A stretch of 64,000 nt of DNA. Source: Nocardioides sambongensis. Its GTDB lineage: Bacteria; Actinomycetota; Actinomycetes; Propionibacteriales; Nocardioidaceae. The stretch lies in the NCBI RefSeq assembly GCF_006494815.1, contig NZ_CP041091.1, positions 2,742,501-2,806,500 of the forward strand, read 5' to 3'. Positions 33,380 through 41,833 of this stretch are shown here, one piece after another (positions within the stretch are counted from its first letter, which is position 1; the number at the start of each line of letters is the position of its first letter). The position numbers and the translations under genes were made by a program. Below the pieces are notes generated by a model. It was not told the DNA's origin and made no database searches. It was given only the letters and a program-made list of their open reading frames with translations.

Positions 33380-33413
33380 CTGCCCGGCCCCGCCCCTCGG
33401 CGGTGCCGGGCAG
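33380..33413 (+). terminator. Terminator of the glu operon
   Basis: CTGCCCGGC (33380-33388) / GCCGGGCAG (33405-33413), perfect 9-bp stem with a 16-nt GC-rich loop, just after the gluD stop. Confidence 0.6.
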
Positions 33414-33460
33414 TCGCCGTTCCGGGGGCCGGCGGCGGTCTCGTTCGAATGTCGCTCCCG

Positions 33461-33503
33461 TTCACCGAGCGGCCCCTCTCGACATACTTTTGAAACGGTT
33501 CAA
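33461..33503 (+). promoter_or_regulatory. Promoter with LacI-type operator before the secreted hydrolase
   Basis: TTGAAACGGTTCAA at 33490-33503 is a CG-centred inverted repeat of the form bound by LacI/GalR regulators (12 of 14 positions symmetric). It abuts a -10-like TACTTT (33485-33490), 18 bp after a -35-like TTCACC (33461-33466). The start codon is 95 bp downstream. Repression by an off-window or distant LacI regulator is implied, since the only LacI gene here is broken. Confidence 0.6.
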
Positions 33504-33598
33504 GTCGAGGCGCGAAACCTGGCGCTGCGAACGTTCGGGGCCGCATCCGTCTCGGGTGTCCCTGCGGCGATCCCTTCTCCCCCGCGAGGTCACCACCC

Positions 33599-36500
33599 TT
33601 GTTCCCTGCGAAACGCGCCCACGGCCGGATGCGCGCCAGGATCGCTGCGGCGACCCTGGCCGTGCCGCTCTCCCTGGCCGCCCTCAGCCCCCTCTCCCCG
33701 CTGACCGGAGCGGCGAGCGCCGCACCCGACCCGGTCGCCGACGGCGACGGGTGGACCGTCGCCACCGCACCCGGCGGCTACGAGATCACCCTCGAGCTCG
33801 ACAAGCCGCTGCCCGTCGTCTCCGACGCCCCGACCCTGGTCGTGGACGGGGAGACCGTCGGCATCGCCACCGAGTCGGCGGACGGAGGGTCACTGACCGT
33901 GTTCACCGCCGACCCCTCGGTCGCCCGGGCGAGCTCGGTCGAGGCCGGCTGGACCAGCGAGGCCGTCGGCCCGTCCACCGCGGCCGTGACGGAGGAGGTG
34001 CTGCCCGCGGCGAGCGCCGCCGAGCCGCTACCGGCCGACCCGACCGCGCCCGGCGACTACGACTGGACGGAGTCGATCTACAAGTTCGGCGACCAGTCGG
34101 TCGACCTGGCCGCGATCGGCGGGATCCGGGGCGAGCTCGAGGGCAAGCTCTACCTGCCCACCACCGGCGGGGAGCGCCCGGTCGTCCTGCTGCTGCACGG
34201 ACGGCACAGCTACTGCTACGGCACCGGCGCCAGCAACCCCAACCGCTGGCCCTGCTCGTCGACCCAGCTCTCCATCCCCAGCTATCTCGGCTACGACGGC
34301 ACCGCTCGCGCCCTGGCCAGCCACGGCTACTCCGTGGTCTCGATCTCGGCCAACGCGATCAACGCCAACGACAACCAGCTCGCCGCCGACCAGGGCGCTC
34401 AGGCCCGCGGTCAGCTCATCCTCGACACCCTCGACATGCTCGGCGACGCCAACGCCGGACGCACCGTCGGCTATCACGACGACGCGACCGACGCCGACGT
34501 CAGCCTGGCGCAGGCGCTGAGCAGCGGCACCGCCGCACTCGCCGAGCGAGCGGCCGGCTTCGTCGAGGCACCCGCGGCACTGGACACCGTCGTCCCGGCG
34601 GACCTGGTCGGCCGGTTCGACCTCGACCACGTCGGCATGATGGGCCACTCCCGTGGCGGCGAGGGCGTCACCTCCGCCGCCGTGCTCAACACGATGCGCG
34701 AGAAGCCCTTCGGGCTGGAGACGATCCTGCCGCTGGCTCCGGTCGACTTCGGCCGGATGACCGTGCCGGACGTGGCGATGAACGTGATCCTCCCCTACTG
34801 CGACGGTGACGTGTCCAACCAGCAGGGCCAGCACATGCTGGACGACAGCCGCTACGCGTTCGGTGACGACGTGCTGCGCACCGGCACCTGGGCGATGGGC
34901 GCCAACCACAACTTCTACAACACGGTGTGGACCCCCGGCGTCTACCAGTACAGCGTCAGCGACGACTGGAGCGGCTCGACCGCGCGTCGTACCGAGCCGA
35001 TCTGCGGGACCGACGCCAGCGTCGCCGCGACCTCGATCCGGATGACGCCCCAGGAGCAGTACGACCAGGGCTCGGCGTACATGACCGCCTGGTTCCGCCT
35101 GACCCTGGGCGGCGAGGAGCGGTTCCTGCCGATGTTCGACGGCACCGGCGCGGTGCCCGAGAGCCTCGGCGACGAGGACATCCGGACCCAGGCCACCGCG
35201 CCGTCCTCCGCGCGCACCACGATCGCCGACTTCGAGCGCACCAGCTCGCTGATCCGGCCCTTCGGCGGCGCCACCTCCACGCTCTGCGCGAGCCTCGCCG
35301 GTCGCGCGGTGCCGCAGGTGCTGCCGGCGTGCGCCTCCGGTGCGATGGCGTCCTCGACTGTCCCGCACTGGACCCCGGCCAGCAACGGCGGCAACGTCCC
35401 GGCGACCCCGGTCACCCAGCTCTCCTGGACCACGTCCTCGGGCGAGCTGCGGGTGGCCGTCCCCGCCGCCAAGCGCGACGTCGCCGACGCCGACCACCTC
35501 TCGGTGAAGATGGCCGCGGCGGAGTCGGTCAGCACGGCGACCGACCTGACCCTGAGCGTCATCGACGGCGCGGGTGTCAGCTGGAGCGGGCTGGTCTCCG
35601 AGACCAACCCGCAGGCACTGGTCCGGTTGCCCACCTCGGAGACCTCGACGGGCACGACGTACCTGAAGAAGCTCGTGCTGCAGCAGGTCATGGTGCCGAC
35701 CTCGACCATCGCCGAGGCCGGCGTGGACCTCTCCGACGTGCGCGAGGTCCGGTTCACCGGGGTCGACACCGGCGCCGCGTACCTCTCCGACCTCGCGTTC
35801 GAGAGCTCCGCGGTCGGCACCGCGACCGTCGGCGCCGAGCCCGTGCTCGACGTCTACGCGCCGTACGTCGACGAGGGCGACGCCGCCGGCACCTACGACC
35901 TCGCCGTCCACCTCGACGGTCCGGCCACCGCGCCGGTCACCGGCTACGTCTCGCTGCTCGGCTCGTCCTCGACCGGCAGCCGGGCCGGCGCCGCGATGGA
36001 GAAGGTCACCTTCGCACCCGGCGAGACCTGCAAGGTGGTCACCGCCGCCCTGCAGGGCGACACCACGGCGAGCAGCTCGTCCGGCACCTCGCTCAAGGCC
36101 AGCGTCACCAACACCCGCGGCGCGGTGATGGGGCGGTCCGCGATCGTCTTCACCACCATCCGTGAGGACGACGGCGTCACCGTCGGCACCGAGCTCCCGC
36201 CGTACGGCGTGCCCGGCGACGTGTGCGCCGAGCTGGCCTCGCTCGACGAGACCGGCGTGGTCACCGCCAGCGACGAGACCCCGCTGCCCGGCGACACGAT
36301 CACCCTCTCCGCCGCCGGCTTCCGGGCCGGGGAGGGCGTGACCTTCACCGCCGCCGGCATCGACCCGGTCACCGCCGTCGCCGACGGCACCGGCCTGGCC
36401 GCTGCGGAGCTGACCGTGCCCACCGATGTCACCCGGGGAACGGTCGAGGTGACCGCGACCGCGGCAGCGACGGGTCGGTCCGCCGAGGGCCGGTTCGCGG

Positions 36501-37375
36501 CGCTGGACGCCACCAGCACCGCACTGACCTGGGCGCCCGAGGCGATCGAGATCGGGCAGCCGATCGAGCTCACCGCCACGGTCTCCGGCGCCGAAGGGGT
36601 CGAGGTCGACGGGCCCGTCGAGTTCTTCGACGGCACCGAGTCGCTGGGCACCGCGGAGGCGGTGGACGGGGTCGCCACCCTGACCGTGCCGTCGTTCAGG
36701 GCGGGCACCCACGAGGTCAGCGCGGTCTTCGCGGCGACCGCGACGTCGCAGTCGTCCACCTCCAACGCGGTCACCTTCGTGCTCAGCCGGCGCCAGACCA
36801 CGCTGTCGCTCTCGCTGTCGGCGAGCGCGACGACGTACGGCACCGGGGCGGAGGGCACCGTGACCGTCCCCGACGGCAGCGGCGCCGAGGTCACCGTGAG
36901 CGTGGACGGGACCGAGGAGACGCTGGTCCTGGACGACGAGGACAGCGCCACCTTCACCCTGCCCGCCACCCTGGCGGTGGGCGAGCACACCGTGACGGCG
37001 GAGTTCGCGGGCACCGACGAGCTGGCACCCAGCGGGCGGCTGACCGCCGCCTACGCGGTCACCAAGGCGCCGACGGCGCTCACGGTGGCCACGAAGGACG
37101 CGGTCAAGCGCGGCAAGAAGGCGCTGGTCCGGACCAAGGTGACCGGGGCCGTCGCCGGCACCCCGGTGACCGGCACCGTGAAGATCCAGGTCGCGAAGGG
37201 CAACGGCGCGTTCCGGACGGTCGCCACGCGGTCGCTGAACGGCACCGCGGTCTCGGCACGGATCACCGCGCCCACGGCGAAGAAGGTCCCCTACCTGCGG
37301 GTCCGCGCCGTCCTCGGGGCCGGTGACACCTACACCGGTGCCACCTCGACCGTGGTGGTGGTCGCTCTGCGCTGA
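33599..37375 (+). CDS. Large secreted alpha/beta hydrolase with C-terminal Ig-like domains
   Basis: 1258-residue exported protein. Signal peptide about 1-41 (ends ASAAPD). An alpha/beta-hydrolase domain spans about 150-560: oxyanion-loop region VVLLLHGRHSYCYGT near 195, nucleophile motif GHSRGG near 350, acid candidate in LPYCDGDVSN, and His in GANHNFYNTVWTPG near 435. A beta-rich middle part (560-880) is followed by at least three Ig-like/Big-type repeats (about 885-1258; VEFFDGTESLGTAEAVDG, VSVDGTEETLVLDD, KIQVAKGNGAFRTV). The TTG at 33599 has GAGG upstream; ATG 33629 is the alternative. Substrate unknown: possibly polymers or esters at the cell surface. Transcribed alone behind a LacI-type operator. 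Confidence 0.85.
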   Translation: MFPAKRAHGRMRARIAAATLAVPLSLAALSPLSPLTGAASAAPDPVADGDGWTVATAPGGYEITLELDKPLPVVSDAPTLVVDGETVGIATESADGGSLTVFTADPSVARASSVEAGWTSEAVGPSTAAVTEEVLPAASAAEPLPADPTAPGDYDWTESIYKFGDQSVDLAAIGGIRGELEGKLYLPTTGGERPVVLLLHGRHSYCYGTGASNPNRWPCSSTQLSIPSYLGYDGTARALASHGYSVVSISANAINANDNQLAADQGAQARGQLILDTLDMLGDANAGRTVGYHDDATDADVSLAQALSSGTAALAERAAGFVEAPAALDTVVPADLVGRFDLDHVGMMGHSRGGEGVTSAAVLNTMREKPFGLETILPLAPVDFGRMTVPDVAMNVILPYCDGDVSNQQGQHMLDDSRYAFGDDVLRTGTWAMGANHNFYNTVWTPGVYQYSVSDDWSGSTARRTEPICGTDASVAATSIRMTPQEQYDQGSAYMTAWFRLTLGGEERFLPMFDGTGAVPESLGDEDIRTQATAPSSARTTIADFERTSSLIRPFGGATSTLCASLAGRAVPQVLPACASGAMASSTVPHWTPASNGGNVPATPVTQLSWTTSSGELRVAVPAAKRDVADADHLSVKMAAAESVSTATDLTLSVIDGAGVSWSGLVSETNPQALVRLPTSETSTGTTYLKKLVLQQVMVPTSTIAEAGVDLSDVREVRFTGVDTGAAYLSDLAFESSAVGTATVGAEPVLDVYAPYVDEGDAAGTYDLAVHLDGPATAPVTGYVSLLGSSSTGSRAGAAMEKVTFAPGETCKVVTAALQGDTTASSSSGTSLKASVTNTRGAVMGRSAIVFTTIREDDGVTVGTELPPYGVPGDVCAELASLDETGVVTASDETPLPGDTITLSAAGFRAGEGVTFTAAGIDPVTAVADGTGLAAAELTVPTDVTRGTVEVTATAAATGRSAEGRFAALDATSTALTWAPEAIEIGQPIELTATVSGAEGVEVDGPVEFFDGTESLGTAEAVDGVATLTVPSFRAGTHEVSAVFAATATSQSSTSNAVTFVLSRRQTTLSLSLSASATTYGTGAEGTVTVPDGSGAEVTVSVDGTEETLVLDDEDSATFTLPATLAVGEHTVTAEFAGTDELAPSGRLTAAYAVTKAPTALTVATKDAVKRGKKALVRTKVTGAVAGTPVTGTVKIQVAKGNGAFRTVATRSLNGTAVSARITAPTAKKVPYLRVRAVLGAGDTYTGATSTVVVVALR

Positions 37376-37394
37376 CCCTCCCCTACCACCACGA

Positions 37395-37430
37395 GACGGC
37401 CCGGGCCGAGCACTGCTCGCCCGGGCCGTC
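37395..37430. terminator. Bidirectional terminator
   Basis: GACGGCCCGGGC (37395-37406) and its exact complement (37419-37430) enclose a second small stem CGAGC-ACT-GCTCG. It lies between the convergent ends of the secreted hydrolase and the hotdog-fold gene. Confidence 0.75.
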
Positions 37431-37448
37431 GGCCGTCCGCAGCGCGGA

Positions 37449-37925
37449 TCACCTGCGGGCGGTCACCCAGAGCTTGATGACGCCCTCGATCACCACGGTG
37501 CCGTCCTCCCGGACCCCGCGCACCCGCACCGGCAGGTCACCGTCGGCGGCGTCCCACTGCGCCTGGTCGGTCTCGGCGATGCAGGTGATGTCGGTGGTCG
37601 CCTTGGCGGTGTAGGCCACCTCCATCCCCTTGGGGATCCAGCGCTGGTCCGCGGCGATGGTCACCTCGGCCAGCGCGCCCATCGCGGACTCCAGGCCGTT
37701 GCAGAGGGCGATCGCGTGCACGGTGCCGATGTGGTTCTGCACCCCGCGCCGCTTGGGGATGACCAGCTCGACGTGGTTCGGCTCGACCACCGTGAACCGC
37801 GGGCGGATCGTGGCGAAGTAGGGCGCCTTCTGGCTGAACGCGATCGAGAAGACCCGCTTGCCCAGGCTGCTGCCGATCAGCGGCAGGCCGGTGGCGGTCT
37901 TCCAGAGGGAGTGGACCTGGCTCAT
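37449..37925 (-). CDS. Hotdog-fold DUF4442 protein (thioesterase-like)
   Basis: 158-residue protein from ATG 37925, MSQVHSLWKTATGLPLIGSSLGKRVFS, with the hotdog signature VQNHIGTVHAIALCNGLESAMGALAEVTI, as in DUF4442 proteins related to acyl-CoA thioesterases. The conserved N-H-x-G-T-x-H-A segment corresponds to the acyl-CoA site in PaaI-like enzymes. A perfect 6+6 palindrome sits 11 bp upstream of the start, so it is probably under a TetR-type repressor, as is common for acyl-CoA genes in actinobacteria. Longer upstream frames are not supported. Substrate unknown. Confidence 0.82.
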   Translation of the reverse strand: MSQVHSLWKTATGLPLIGSSLGKRVFSIAFSQKAPYFATIRPRFTVVEPNHVELVIPKRRGVQNHIGTVHAIALCNGLESAMGALAEVTIAADQRWIPKGMEVAYTAKATTDITCIAETDQAQWDAADGDLPVRVRGVREDGTVVIEGVIKLWVTARR

Positions 37926-37935
37926 GGCGCCGATG

Positions 37936-37949
37936 TTACCGCTCGGTAA
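37936..37949. promoter_or_regulatory. TetR-like operator before DUF4442 gene
   Basis: TTACCG-CT-CGGTAA, perfect 6-bp arms, centred about 18 bp upstream of the start codon. The position would block RNA polymerase. Palindromes of this TACCG/CGGTA form are commonly bound by TetR-type repressors of fatty-acid genes; no TetR gene is in the window. Confidence 0.5.
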
Positions 37950-37975
37950 TAGTGGTCGGGTGGTCGGCGTCTTCG

Positions 37976-38036
37976 CGCGCCCCATTCCGATTGGTCGTGA
38001 TCTGGGCGAATTCTCGACCAATCCGCATGGGGCGCG
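37976..38036. repeat. 61-bp imperfect palindrome
   Basis: Left arm 37976-37997 and right arm 38015-38036 are complementary at 20 of 22 positions (GCGCCCCAT...GATTGGTCG against CGACCAATC...ATGGGGCGC), with a 17-bp AT-richer spacer. It begins 5 bp after the stop of the VOC gene on the minus strand and could terminate that transcript, but the long two-part arms and different composition look more like a palindromic repetitive element. Confidence 0.85.
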
Positions 38037-38041
38037 GTCGC

Positions 38042-38437
38042 TCACACCCCAGCCAGCACCTCCACCCGGTTGCCGGCACCGTCGAAGGTGTGGAAGCGCA
38101 GGTAGCCGGCCAAGGTCGTGCGCTGCGAGGTGTCGACCTCGAAGCCGGCCACGCCGAGGCGCTCGGCCAGCGCGTCGAGGGCCGCCGCATCCGGGACCAC
38201 GAGCGCGGGGTGCGCCTTGCGTGCCGGCGCGAACGGCTCCTCCACACCGACGTGCAGCTCGGCCACGACGGCACCGCTGTCGTCGTACGAGCGGAACCAG
38301 CAGCCGCCCCGGCCGGCGAGGTCGGCGGGCTTGTCCACCTCGGTCAGGCCGAGGCCCTCGCCGTAGAACCGGCGCGCATCGTGCTCGCCGCCGGGCGGGC
38401 AGGCGACCTGGACGTGGTGCAGTCTCATCGTGGTCAT
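38042..38437 (-). CDS. VOC-family (glyoxalase-like) protein
   Basis: 131-residue vicinal-oxygen-chelate protein: MRLHHVQVACPPGGEHDARRFYGEGLGL, then AELHVGVEEPF, HPALVVPDAAALDALAERL and YLRFHTFDGAGNRVEVLAG. The His near residue 8, the His in ELHVG and the Glu in NRVEVL lie where VOC enzymes bind metal. Chemistry unknown (family includes glyoxalases, dioxygenases, resistance proteins). It overlaps the upstream tam-like gene by 4 nt and probably shares its transcript with the two genes further upstream. Confidence 0.85.
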   Translation of the reverse strand: MTTMRLHHVQVACPPGGEHDARRFYGEGLGLTEVDKPADLAGRGGCWFRSYDDSGAVVAELHVGVEEPFAPARKAHPALVVPDAAALDALAERLGVAGFEVDTSQRTTLAGYLRFHTFDGAGNRVEVLAGV

Positions 38438-39249
38438 GCTTCCTCCTCGTGGTCAGGCACCCGGGCCACCGCGAACACCCGGCGGAACGGGAGGACGACA
38501 CCGGGCTCGTCCCCCACCCGCACCATCGGGTACGACGCCCGCAACCGCGCCTTGTACGCCTCGACGAACCCGGGGCGCAGCTCGTCGGGCAGCGCCTGCA
38601 GCACCGGCCGCGCCGCGGTCCCGCTCACCCAGGTGAAGACCGGGTCCTCGCCGCGGAGCACGTGCAGGTAGGTGGTCTCCCAGGCGTCGACGGCGCAGCC
38701 GAGCGCGGCGAGAGCATCCAGATAGGTGGCGGCGTCGTGCGCGGCGGGCCGCGCGGCGCCGCGGGTGTGCTCGCGATGGGCCGGGAGGTCCGCGACCTCC
38801 TCCAGCAGCGTGTGGCTGGGCTGCTCGAAGTTGCCCGGGACCTGGAGGGCGAGCCACCCGCCCGGTCGCACCGCGGCGACCAGCGCGGGGAGCAGGTCGA
38901 GGTGTCCGGGGACCCACTGCAGCGTGGCGTTGGAGACCAGCACGTCGACCGGTCCACGCCCCGGGTCGGCGATCCAGTCGCGCAGGTCGGCGACGCGGAA
39001 GTCGAGGCCGGGGACCTCGGACCGGGCGCGGGCGATCATCTCCGGGCTGCTGTCCACCCCGGTCACCCCCGCCCGGGGCCAGCGCCGGGCGAGCAGCGCG
39101 GTCAGGTTGCCCGGTCCGCAGCCCAGGTCGACGACCGACGCCACCCCCTCGGCCGGGTCGGCGTCGATCCGGGCGATCAGGTCGACGAAGGGCCGGCCGC
39201 GCTCGTCGGCGTAGGTGAGATAGCGCTGGGGGTCCCAGTCAGCGCTCAT
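38434..39249 (-). CDS. tam: Trans-aconitate 2-methyltransferase
   Basis: 271-residue SAM methyltransferase of the Tam family, which detoxifies trans-aconitate, a by-product that inhibits aconitase (family knowledge). Start MSADWDPQRYLTYADERGRPFVDLIARI is diagnostic, followed by motif I VVDLGCGPGNLTALLARRWP, VTGVDSSPEMIARAR, VSNATLQWVPGHLDLLPALV and PGNFEQPSHTLL. It overlaps the VOC gene by 4 nt and the upstream epoxide-hydrolase-like gene by 11 nt: a three-gene unit. Confidence 0.9.
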   Translation of the reverse strand: MSADWDPQRYLTYADERGRPFVDLIARIDADPAEGVASVVDLGCGPGNLTALLARRWPRAGVTGVDSSPEMIARARSEVPGLDFRVADLRDWIADPGRGPVDVLVSNATLQWVPGHLDLLPALVAAVRPGGWLALQVPGNFEQPSHTLLEEVADLPAHREHTRGAARPAAHDAATYLDALAALGCAVDAWETTYLHVLRGEDPVFTWVSGTAARPVLQALPDELRPGFVEAYKARLRASYPMVRVGDEPGVVLPFRRVFAVARVPDHEEEA

Positions 39250-40183
39250 CGCCGGCCTCCGACGATGCCGAGTCCGACCGGACCGGCTCCGCCGGCGCCG
39301 ACCGGGAGAGGAACTCGAGCACCCGCGCGTTCACGATCTCCGGCCGCTCTAGCTGCAGGAAGTGACCGGCACCGGCCACCACGGCGACCTGCGCCGATGA
39401 GGGCAGCGCGGCCTCCGCGCGGGCCGCCCACCGGACGTCGCAGCAGCCGTCGTCCTCGCCGTGCAGGTAGAGCAGGGGGCCGCGCGGCGCGGCGAGCCAG
39501 TGCTCGGCACAGGAGTCGTAGGGGGCCGGGAGGGTGCGACGGCGGAGCGCGTCGCGGTAGTAGCCGAAGGCGGCCGTGCGGTGGGCGCCGGGCGGGAGGC
39601 TGGCCCGGAGGTGCTCGAGGTCCTCGCCTGCGTCGTACCCGGGTGACCAGCGGCGCCAGAGGTGGGCGACCAAGCGCTCGGCGCGACGTTCGGGGAGCAC
39701 GGGGAGCTGGTTGAAGAGTGTGTACCAGCTCATCGCGGCCTGGCGCGGCAGCAGCCCCCACGCGTCACCGGGCCGCGCCCGCAGCGCGGGGATCGGCGGG
39801 ACCGCCATCGACACGACCCGGCCGAAGGGGTTGCTCGGCAGCGCGGCCACGCCGTTGGCGGTGATCGCGCCCCAGTCGTGGCCGACCACGACCGCGCGGG
39901 CGTCCCCGCGCAGACGCTGGTGCAGCGCGAGCGCATCGGACATCAGGGCCGCCGGGTGGTAGACGCCGTCGGTGGCCAGGGTGCTCGGTGCGTAGCCGCG
40001 GGTGAAGGGCGCGACCGCGCGATAGCCGGCCTCGGCGAGCGCCGGCCCGAGGTGGCGCCAGGTGTGCGCGGTGTCGGGGAAGCCGTGCAGCAGCAGCGCG
40101 AGGGGGCGATCCGCGTCCGTCGGATCACCCCAGGTCAGGCTGGTCAGCCGGACCCGCGTGAGGTCGGTCACGAGCGTATCCAT
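39239..40183 (-). CDS. Alpha/beta hydrolase, epoxide hydrolase-like
   Basis: 314-residue hydrolase. Oxyanion motif LLLHGFPDTAHTWRHLG near residue 31; the nucleophile is Asp in VVVGHDWGAITANG near 99, as in epoxide hydrolases and haloalkane dehalogenases rather than serine esterases. The catalytic His is in GAGHFLQLERPEIV near the end, and the acid candidate in YLHGEDDGCCDVRW. ATG 40183 is the start; the frame continues upstream without similarity. It is divergent from a MarR gene 66 bp away, with a 16-bp perfect palindrome between them, so MarR control is very likely. Confidence 0.88.
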   Translation of the reverse strand: MDTLVTDLTRVRLTSLTWGDPTDADRPLALLLHGFPDTAHTWRHLGPALAEAGYRAVAPFTRGYAPSTLATDGVYHPAALMSDALALHQRLRGDARAVVVGHDWGAITANGVAALPSNPFGRVVSMAVPPIPALRARPGDAWGLLPRQAAMSWYTLFNQLPVLPERRAERLVAHLWRRWSPGYDAGEDLEHLRASLPPGAHRTAAFGYYRDALRRRTLPAPYDSCAEHWLAAPRGPLLYLHGEDDGCCDVRWAARAEAALPSSAQVAVVAGAGHFLQLERPEIVNARVLEFLSRSAPAEPVRSDSASSEAGDER

Positions 40184-40205
40184 GGGCTCACCGTACGACC
40201 GTCGT

Positions 40206-40221
40206 ATCTTGATATCAAGAT
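40206..40221. promoter_or_regulatory. MarR-type operator in divergent promoter
   Basis: ATCTTGATATCAAGAT is a perfect 16-bp palindrome placed midway between the hydrolase start (40183) and the MarR start (40250). Size, symmetry and position are typical of MarR autoregulatory sites. Confidence 0.75.
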
Positions 40222-40249
40222 TCTTTGCAGATCCGCTATCGTTCCTGGG

Positions 40250-40738
40250 GTGAGGGACGAGGTCGATGAGCTGATCGAGGCCTGGGCGCGCGAGCGTGCA
40301 GACCTGGACCTGGCACCCGTGGCCGTCTTCAGCCGGATCTCCCGGCTGGCGCATCACCTCGACAAGGCCCGCCGAGCCTCCTTCACCGCGCACGGCATCG
40401 AGTCCTGGGAGTTCGACGTACTCGCCGCACTGCGCCGCGCCGGCGACCCCTACGAGCTCTCCCCCGGCAAGCTGCTCCGCGAGACGCTGGTGACCAGCGG
40501 CACGATGACCAACCGGGTGGACCGGCTGGTCACCCGTGGGCTGGTCGAGCGCAACCCCGACCCCTCGGACCGCCGCGGCGTGCTGGTGCGCCTCACCCCG
40601 GACGGCAAGGACGCCGTGGACGGCGCCTTCTCCGCCCTGCTCACCGCCGAGCGCGACCTCCTCGCCGGGCTGCCCGAGGACGACCGCACCGCCCTGGCCG
40701 GCCTGCTGCGCCAGCTGCTCGCACCGTTCGGCGGCTGA
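40250..40738 (+). CDS. MarR-family transcriptional regulator
   Basis: 162-residue winged-helix regulator: dimerisation helix VAVFSRISRLAHHLDKARRA, recognition region LSPGKLLRETLVTSGTMTNRVDRLVTRGLV near 75-105, and wing RNPDPSDRRGVLVRLTPDGKDAVD. GTG 40250 gives VRDEVDELIEAW. Divergent from the epoxide-hydrolase-like gene with a perfect palindrome between, so it probably represses itself and the hydrolase-tam-VOC unit until a small aromatic or lipophilic ligand binds (inference from family). Confidence 0.93.
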   Translation: MRDEVDELIEAWARERADLDLAPVAVFSRISRLAHHLDKARRASFTAHGIESWEFDVLAALRRAGDPYELSPGKLLRETLVTSGTMTNRVDRLVTRGLVERNPDPSDRRGVLVRLTPDGKDAVDGAFSALLTAERDLLAGLPEDDRTALAGLLRQLLAPFGG

Positions 40739-40763
40739 GGCGCGCGACGGGCCGCGGCAGCCC

Positions 40764-41678
40764 TCAGGCGTCTCCGACCGCCAACAGCTCCTCCCGGCCG
40801 AGCAGCTCGCAGAACCATGCATGCCCGTGATCCGGCGTCTTGGACGGGTCCCAGACCATGGTCAGGATCAGCTCCGGAAGCACGACCGGGGGCTCGAAGA
40901 CCGCCACGCCCGCGGCCCGGGCCAACAGTTGCGCGTGGCGTCGGGGAAGGATGCCGATCCTCGGCGTCCCCCGCACTAGGAACGGGATGCTGCCGAAGTC
41001 CGGGACGAGGAGGTCCAGGTCAAGCGCGACCCCTTGGCTGAGCAGGTATTCGACCGGCGGCACGTGGCCGCCACCCGCGCCGCGGAAGCTGACCCACGGC
41101 CGCGCGCTTATCTTCGCCACTCCCTCCTCACCCGCAGGAACCGGGTGGTCCGGATCGGCGACCAGCACCCAGGCCCCCCGGGCGAGGTCGATGCTGGGGA
41201 GATCCGGGATCGAGGCACGTGGGAGCACCAGTCCGTCGACGTCGGCGAGGGCGGGCCCACCGGGCCCGGTACCACCGATCGCGACGAATCGGACGGAGGC
41301 CCCCGGGGCTGCTTCACGCAGACGCGCGACCAGGCCGCTGCCGTAGACGGTGGTGACGTGGTCGGAACAGACCAGTACGAACTCCCGTGTCGTGGTGGCG
41401 GGGTCGAACGCGTGCTCGGCGTCCAGCAGCGCGCGCAGCTCGGCGAGCGCACCGGGCACGCGCTCGGCCAGTGTCTGCGCCAACGGGGTGAGCGCGTACT
41501 CACCTCCACGGCGCAACAGCAGCTGGTCGTCGAAATGGCGGCGCAGTCGAGCCAACGACGCACTGACCGCGGGCTGGCTCACGCCCAGGCGATGAGCAGC
41601 CAGGGTGACGGATCGCTCCCGCAGCAGGTGGTCCAGCGTCGCCAGCAGGTGGACGTCGATGTTGCGGATGCCGGACAC
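40764..41678 (-). CDS. LysR-family transcriptional regulator
   Basis: 304-residue LysR regulator from GTG 41678. The N-terminal HTH is NIDVHLLATLDHLLRERSVT plus LAAHRLGVSQPAVSASLARLRRHFDDQLL; the DVHLL start and the sensor domain resemble the NodD/LinR-like branch. The effector domain (about 90-304) is intact. No obvious divergent target enzyme: the neighbour is a small LuxR-type HTH gene. The open frame runs 25 residues further upstream but the family start is as given. Confidence 0.92.
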   Translation of the reverse strand: MSGIRNIDVHLLATLDHLLRERSVTLAAHRLGVSQPAVSASLARLRRHFDDQLLLRRGGEYALTPLAQTLAERVPGALAELRALLDAEHAFDPATTTREFVLVCSDHVTTVYGSGLVARLREAAPGASVRFVAIGGTGPGGPALADVDGLVLPRASIPDLPSIDLARGAWVLVADPDHPVPAGEEGVAKISARPWVSFRGAGGGHVPPVEYLLSQGVALDLDLLVPDFGSIPFLVRGTPRIGILPRRHAQLLARAAGVAVFEPPVVLPELILTMVWDPSKTPDHGHAWFCELLGREELLAVGDA

Positions 41679-41796
41679 CGGTCGATTATCCCGTCCCCCA
41701 CCCCGGCCGGGCACCACCTTGCTCAGATCCGCATGCGCTCCCGCGCTGCGCATCAGCGATCCCCATGGTGCTCATCAGCAGATCGACCCTCTTTCG

Positions 41797-41825
41797 GGTG
41801 GCCGGCGGGCCGGGAACCGGCCACC
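41797..41825. promoter_or_regulatory. Hairpin directly before the small HTH gene
   Basis: GGTGGCCGG (41797-41805) / CCGGCCACC (41817-41825), perfect 9-bp arms, 11-nt loop, ending 8 bp before ATG 41834. In mRNA it would sit over the ribosome-binding region, or as DNA it could be an operator. Confidence 0.5.
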
Positions 41826-41833
41826 GTCGGCAC

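Noticed and set aside
34028..36988. Very long open frame antisense to the secreted hydrolase gene (also 41926-45429 minus and 22610-25741 plus)
   Set aside because: Composition is low-complexity Gly/Arg/Val/His from reading GC-rich codons backwards; no domains, and the opposite strand has clear genes.
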